NCBI GenBank assembly: GCA_027859205.1
Contig: JAQIBH010000151.1
Coordinates: 1 to 56,968, forward strand
DNA from: Bacteroidales bacterium
Lineage (GTDB): Bacteria; Bacteroidota; Bacteroidia; Bacteroidales; UBA12077
Direction: 5' to 3'
Length of the DNA: 56,968 nt
Translations under genes and position numbers: made by a program
Shown here: one piece after another, positions 53,659-56,968 of the stretch
Position numbering within the stretch: position 1 is the first letter of the stretch
Layout of the letters: the number at the start of each line of letters is the position of its first letter
The notes under the pieces: generated by a model
Seen by the model: the letters and a program-made list of their open reading frames with translations, nothing else
What the model was told of the DNA's origin: nothing
The model's database searches: none

Positions 53659-54471
53659 TTATTGAATGAACTGTAAATATACATAAAATAGCGGCAATGT
53701 AAACAAAACTGCGTCAAATCGATCTAAAATACCTCCATGACCAGGCAAAATATTTCCAGAGTCTTTTTCATCAATATTTCTTTTGAATAATGACTCAACT
53801 AAATCTCCAAATGTACCAAAAACTGAAATCAATATGGACAACACAGCCCAATTAAGAAAACTCATCTCGGTAAAGAAAATTGATAAAACAAAGGCAACTG
53901 CTAAACTAGAAAGAGTGCCTCCAATAAATCCTTCCCATGATTTTTTAGGAGAAATTCTTTCGAACAAACGATGTTTCCCAAAAGACACTCCAAAAACATA
54001 GGCTAAAGTATCAAACGACCATGTTAAAAAGAAAAATCCGAGCAATAGCTGTGCATTATAATTTGCTTCAATTGAAAATACAATATAATTAGCTAATGTA
54101 AATGGAATTGCTATATACAAAATCCCCAACAAAGTAAAACCAATATTTACAAAACCGTATTCCGTTTTACGGTAAAGTTCAATAATGAAAATACTTATTA
54201 TCAGTGGGATTATGGCTAAAAAAATCTTTGTGCCAATAATATCATTTACAAAAAGATAATTGGCAGCAAAAACAATTGCGCCAATTACTATTCCATATAC
54301 CTTTAAAGGGCTAAACTTTTTCTTTTCGGCCAATGTATAAAACTCATACATTGCACCAATAATTATTAATTCGAATAATATAAAGAAACTTATATTCCCA
54401 ATTGCGATTGCACCAACAACTACTACTAAAAATATTATTCCGGTTATTGTGCGTTTAATTAAATTACTCAA
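53659..54471 (-). CDS. cdsA: Phosphatidate cytidylyltransferase
   Basis: Membrane enzyme of 270 residues that makes CDP-diacylglycerol from phosphatidate and CTP. About eight helices. The C-terminal signature is SPKKSWEGFIGGTLSS, then FGDLVESLFKRNIDEKDSG and GHGGILDRFDAVLFTLP, with the catalytic Asp residues. N-terminal LIKRTITGIIFL is usual. Supplies substrate for PssA (44351-45100) and other phospholipid routes. Starts 11 nt after the ftsH stop, in the same operon. Confidence 0.95.
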   Translation of the reverse strand: MSNLIKRTITGIIFLVVVVGAIAIGNISFFILFELIIIGAMYEFYTLAEKKKFSPLKVYGIVIGAIVFAANYLFVNDIIGTKIFLAIIPLIISIFIIELYRKTEYGFVNIGFTLLGILYIAIPFTLANYIVFSIEANYNAQLLLGFFFLTWSFDTLAYVFGVSFGKHRLFERISPKKSWEGFIGGTLSSLAVAFVLSIFFTEMSFLNWAVLSILISVFGTFGDLVESLFKRNIDEKDSGNILPGHGGILDRFDAVLFTLPLFYVYLQFIQ

Positions 54472-54482
54472 TACGACTATTT

Positions 54483-56585
54483 TTATTCAATTATTTTATT
54501 TTCTTCCTTTTCCTCGAGTTCAGCCTTGTTATTGGCTTCTTTCTCTTCAATCTCAGCCTCTTTTTTCTTTGCTTTCTTTAATTTTGCTTGCTCTTTTTTT
54601 ATTTTCTCATCAAGTTCTTTTTTTACTTCTGCTTCTTTCTCGTGATGAGTTTTCCACGGACGCTTTCCAAATATTCTTTCTAGATCTTCGGAAAATATTA
54701 CCTCTTTTTCTAACAGAATCTCTGCCAACTCTGTTAATTCGCCCTTATGTTTTTTAAGCAATTCGAAAGAACGCTTATAAGCTTTCTCAATTAAAATTTT
54801 AACCTCATTATCAATTAATTCAGCAGTTTTTTCACTATACGGCTTATTAAATGCCATTTCAGACTGACCAGTTGAATCGTAGAAACTTACATGACCAATT
54901 TTTTCACTCATACCAAAATAAGCATTCATAGCATAAGCTTGTTTGGTAATTTTTTCTAAATCGTTCATTGCACCTGTTGATATTTTTCCAAACATCAATT
55001 CTTCCGCAACCCGACCACCAAGAGCAGCACACATCTCGTCTAACAATTGATCTCGAGTTGTAATTTGTCTTTCTTCAGGTAAATACCAAGCAGCACCTAA
55101 GGCTCGACCACGAGGAATTATGGTTACTTTTACTAAAGGATGGGCATGTTCAAGCAACCAACTTATTGTTGCGTGACCTGCCTCATGAAACGCTATCGTT
55201 TTCTTTTCTTCCTTAGTAATAATTTTTGTTTTACGTTCCATTCCCCCAACTATTCTATCAACTGCATCAAGGAAATCTTGTTTCTCAACTACTTTTTTAT
55301 TTTTACGAGCAGCAATTAATGCTGATTCATTACAAACATTAGCAATATCCGCCCCTGAAAAACCGGGTGTTTGTTTTGCAAGAAAATCTACATCAAGATT
55401 TGTCTCTAATTTAATTGGTTTTAAGTGAACCTTAAAAATATCTCTTCTCTCATTTATATCCGGCAATTCAAGATGTATTTGGCGATCGAAACGACCAGCT
55501 CTCATTAATGCTTTATCAAGAATATCGGCACGGTTTGTTGCTGCCATAATAATTACACCAACATTATTACCAAAACCATCCATCTCGGTTAATAATTGAT
55601 TTAATGTATTTTCACGTTCATCATTTGCTCCAAAATTTGGATTTTTCCCACGTGCACGACCAATAGCATCAATTTCATCAATAAAGATAATACATGGTGC
55701 CTTTTCTTTTGCTTGCTTAAACAAATCACGAACTCTTGATGCGCCAACTCCAACAAACATTTCAACAAAATCGGATCCGGACATTGAAAAGAATGCCACG
55801 TTTGCTTCGCCTGCAACAGCTTTTGCCATTAATGTTTTTCCTGTTCCTGGAGGACCTACAAGGAGAACTCCTTTAGGGATTTTACCACCTAAATCTGTAT
55901 ATTTTTTAGGTGTTTTAAGAAAATCAACTATTTCTCTAACTTCAACCTTTGCTTCTTCTAAACCTGCAACATCTTTAAAATCAACTTTAACGTTACTTTC
56001 TTTATCGAAAAGCTGAGCTTTGGATTTGCCAACACTGAATATATTTCCACCACCAGCTCCGCCTTGTCCTTTTGACATTCTTCTGAAAATGAAAATCCAA
56101 ATTGCAAGAATAATTAAAATTGGGAACAGCCAACCAATCACATCTTTCATATAATTAGGTTGAGTTTTATAGCTTATTTCTATATACTCCCCTTCCTGAG
56201 CTTCGCTCATCCATTGTTCAAAATATTCCATTGAGCCAATGGTAAAGAAATAATGCGGCCCATCTGTAGATGTTCCCATAAATGTTTCCTTAGATAGATC
56301 TTTATATCTTGGGTCACTTAAGCGATCTGCTTTAATGTAAATGTTTGCTTTATCTTTATTTACTACAACTATTTTAGCTACATCTCCACTTTTAAGCATA
56401 TCACGTTCAAATTCCTGCATTGAAATTTCCGTAGGCTTTGGCGTGAAACTTAATAGTTGTAATCCTATAAAAACAACTGCAATTAACCCATAAATCCAAT
56501 AAACATTAAATTTCGGTTTAAACTTGTTTGGGTCACCACTATTTGGACTCTTTGTGCTTTTATTATCTTGTTTATTATCAGTCAT
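54483..56585 (-). CDS. ftsH: ATP-dependent zinc metalloprotease FtsH
   Basis: Membrane AAA+ protease of 700 residues that degrades misfolded membrane proteins and selected regulators. Two helices (about 27-47 and 150-170) flank a periplasmic domain. Walker A is GPPGTGKT (from residue 244), Walker B is IIFIDEID, the second region of homology is [21 protein letters not shown]. The zinc site is His467-Glu-Ala-Gly-His471. The last 60 residues are a Lys/Glu-rich coiled coil ([18 protein letters not shown]), longer than in E. coli FtsH. Starts 4 nt after rsfS. Confidence 0.97.
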   Translation of the reverse strand: MTDNKQDNKSTKSPNSGDPNKFKPKFNVYWIYGLIAVVFIGLQLLSFTPKPTEISMQEFERDMLKSGDVAKIVVVNKDKANIYIKADRLSDPRYKDLSKETFMGTSTDGPHYFFTIGSMEYFEQWMSEAQEGEYIEISYKTQPNYMKDVIGWLFPILIILAIWIFIFRRMSKGQGGAGGGNIFSVGKSKAQLFDKESNVKVDFKDVAGLEEAKVEVREIVDFLKTPKKYTDLGGKIPKGVLLVGPPGTGKTLMAKAVAGEANVAFFSMSGSDFVEMFVGVGASRVRDLFKQAKEKAPCIIFIDEIDAIGRARGKNPNFGANDERENTLNQLLTEMDGFGNNVGVIIMAATNRADILDKALMRAGRFDRQIHLELPDINERRDIFKVHLKPIKLETNLDVDFLAKQTPGFSGADIANVCNESALIAARKNKKVVEKQDFLDAVDRIVGGMERKTKIITKEEKKTIAFHEAGHATISWLLEHAHPLVKVTIIPRGRALGAAWYLPEERQITTRDQLLDEMCAALGGRVAEELMFGKISTGAMNDLEKITKQAYAMNAYFGMSEKIGHVSFYDSTGQSEMAFNKPYSEKTAELIDNEVKILIEKAYKRSFELLKKHKGELTELAEILLEKEVIFSEDLERIFGKRPWKTHHEKEAEVKKELDEKIKKEQAKLKKAKKKEAEIEEKEANNKAELEEKEENKIIE

Positions 56586-56589
56586 TATT

Positions 56590-56967
56590 TTATTTTTCTT
56601 TTAAGTTTATTACATCATTATGTTCTGTTAATTTTGCATCAGCCCATAATTCTTCTAATTTATAAAAATCTCTGTATTCTTTTTGAAATATATGAATTAC
56701 AACATCGCTATAATCAAGAAGTACCCATGTTGCATTATTTAAACCTTCTTTATGCCATACCTTTTCGCCAGTTTCTACGCGAACAGTTTTAATAACTGAA
56801 TCTGCTAATGCGCTAACTTGTGTATTTGAATCACCATGACAAATAACAAAATATTTACACACTGAATTTTCTATCTCTGTTAAATCGAGACTTACGATGT
56901 TTTGACCTTTTAATTTTAAAATTGTTGGCCAACCTCCCTGAAACACAATTAATAAAAAAATCAACAT
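56590..56967 (-). CDS. rsfS: Ribosome silencing factor RsfS, 5' end at window edge
   Basis: RsfS binds ribosomal protein uL14 and blocks subunit joining when nutrients are low. Residues from about 20 onward are clear: GQNIVSLDLTEIENSVCKYF, VICHGDSNTQVSALADSV, and GLNNATWVLLDYSDVVIHIF. The first 18 residues in this frame (LIFLLIVFQGGWPTILK) do not match the usual helix IxxGIQEKKG, so the start may lie beyond the window or a frameshift may be present. The ATG at 56967 abuts the window end. First gene of the ftsH-cdsA-psd series as far as visible. Confidence 0.85.
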   Translation of the reverse strand: MLIFLLIVFQGGWPTILKLKGQNIVSLDLTEIENSVCKYFVICHGDSNTQVSALADSVIKTVRVETGEKVWHKEGLNNATWVLLDYSDVVIHIFQKEYRDFYKLEELWADAKLTEHNDVINLKEK

Positions 56968-56968
56968 T

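Overview
The window is low-GC chromosomal DNA from a member of the Bacteroidota. The evidence is two proteins with gliding-motility/type IX secretion (T9SS) type B C-terminal sorting domains, a PorV/PorQ-family barrel, DUF4290, a DUF4492-cydA-cydB operon, a DUF5916 protein, and several promoters of the Bacteroidota form TTTG-N19/21-TAnnTTTG with few Shine-Dalgarno sites. HydF, cytochrome bd and aspartase together suggest a facultative or strict anaerobe that tolerates low oxygen. A Marinilabiliales/Bacteroidales-type marine bacterium is my guess, not a demonstration. I see no prophage, CRISPR array, rRNA, tRNA or intact insertion sequence. Most of the window is housekeeping and cell-envelope gene content.

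Layout. 0.1-12.3 kb: an EF-G paralogue (plus strand) faces a T9SS cargo protein across a shared terminator. Then come a PcrA/UvrD helicase, DUF4290-murA, grpE-dnaJ and a C69 dipeptidase. 12.3-15.3 kb (minus): an orphan T9SS type A sorting tail, an SRPBCC protein, a methyltransferase with a small membrane protein upstream, and truA. 15.3-24.8 kb (plus): an M3 metallopeptidase lipoprotein, a coupled PhzF-TauE-GNAT operon, a FtsX/MacB-type permease, a small acidic conserved protein and a MATE transporter. 24.8-29.2 kb: a TPR histidine kinase diverges from a NatAB-like ABC exporter.

29.2-35.9 kb (plus): ppx, a sigma-54-type activator without a DNA-binding domain, aspA, a GT39-like membrane glycosyltransferase and hydF. 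36-41.4 kb: a DUF5916 outer-membrane protein, then an ECF sigma/anti-sigma/DUF4097-like operon with nested overlaps. 41.5-44.2 kb (minus): glutaminyl cyclotransferase, a small HAD-type protein and a PorV/PorQ-family protein. 44.3-46.6 kb: pssA and purS (plus) and DAHP synthase-chorismate mutase (minus). 46.7-49.8 kb (minus): DUF4492-cydA-cydB plus a 33-residue membrane peptide that may be a CydX-like subunit. 50-52.9 kb: a second type B cargo protein, an AI-2E family transporter and an EamA transporter. 53-57 kb (minus): rsfS-ftsH-cdsA-psd. With pssA at 44.3 kb, cdsA and psd complete phosphatidylethanolamine synthesis from phosphatidate.

The points most worth a second look are the putative CydX-like peptide, the EF-G paralogue lacking the catalytic histidine, MurA with Asp in place of the fosfomycin-sensitive Cys, the activator with GAFTSA and no HTH, the aspA-GT-hydF neighbourhood, the orphan sorting-domain tail, and several intergenic palindromes and repeats that look like dispersed elements or mobile-element relics.
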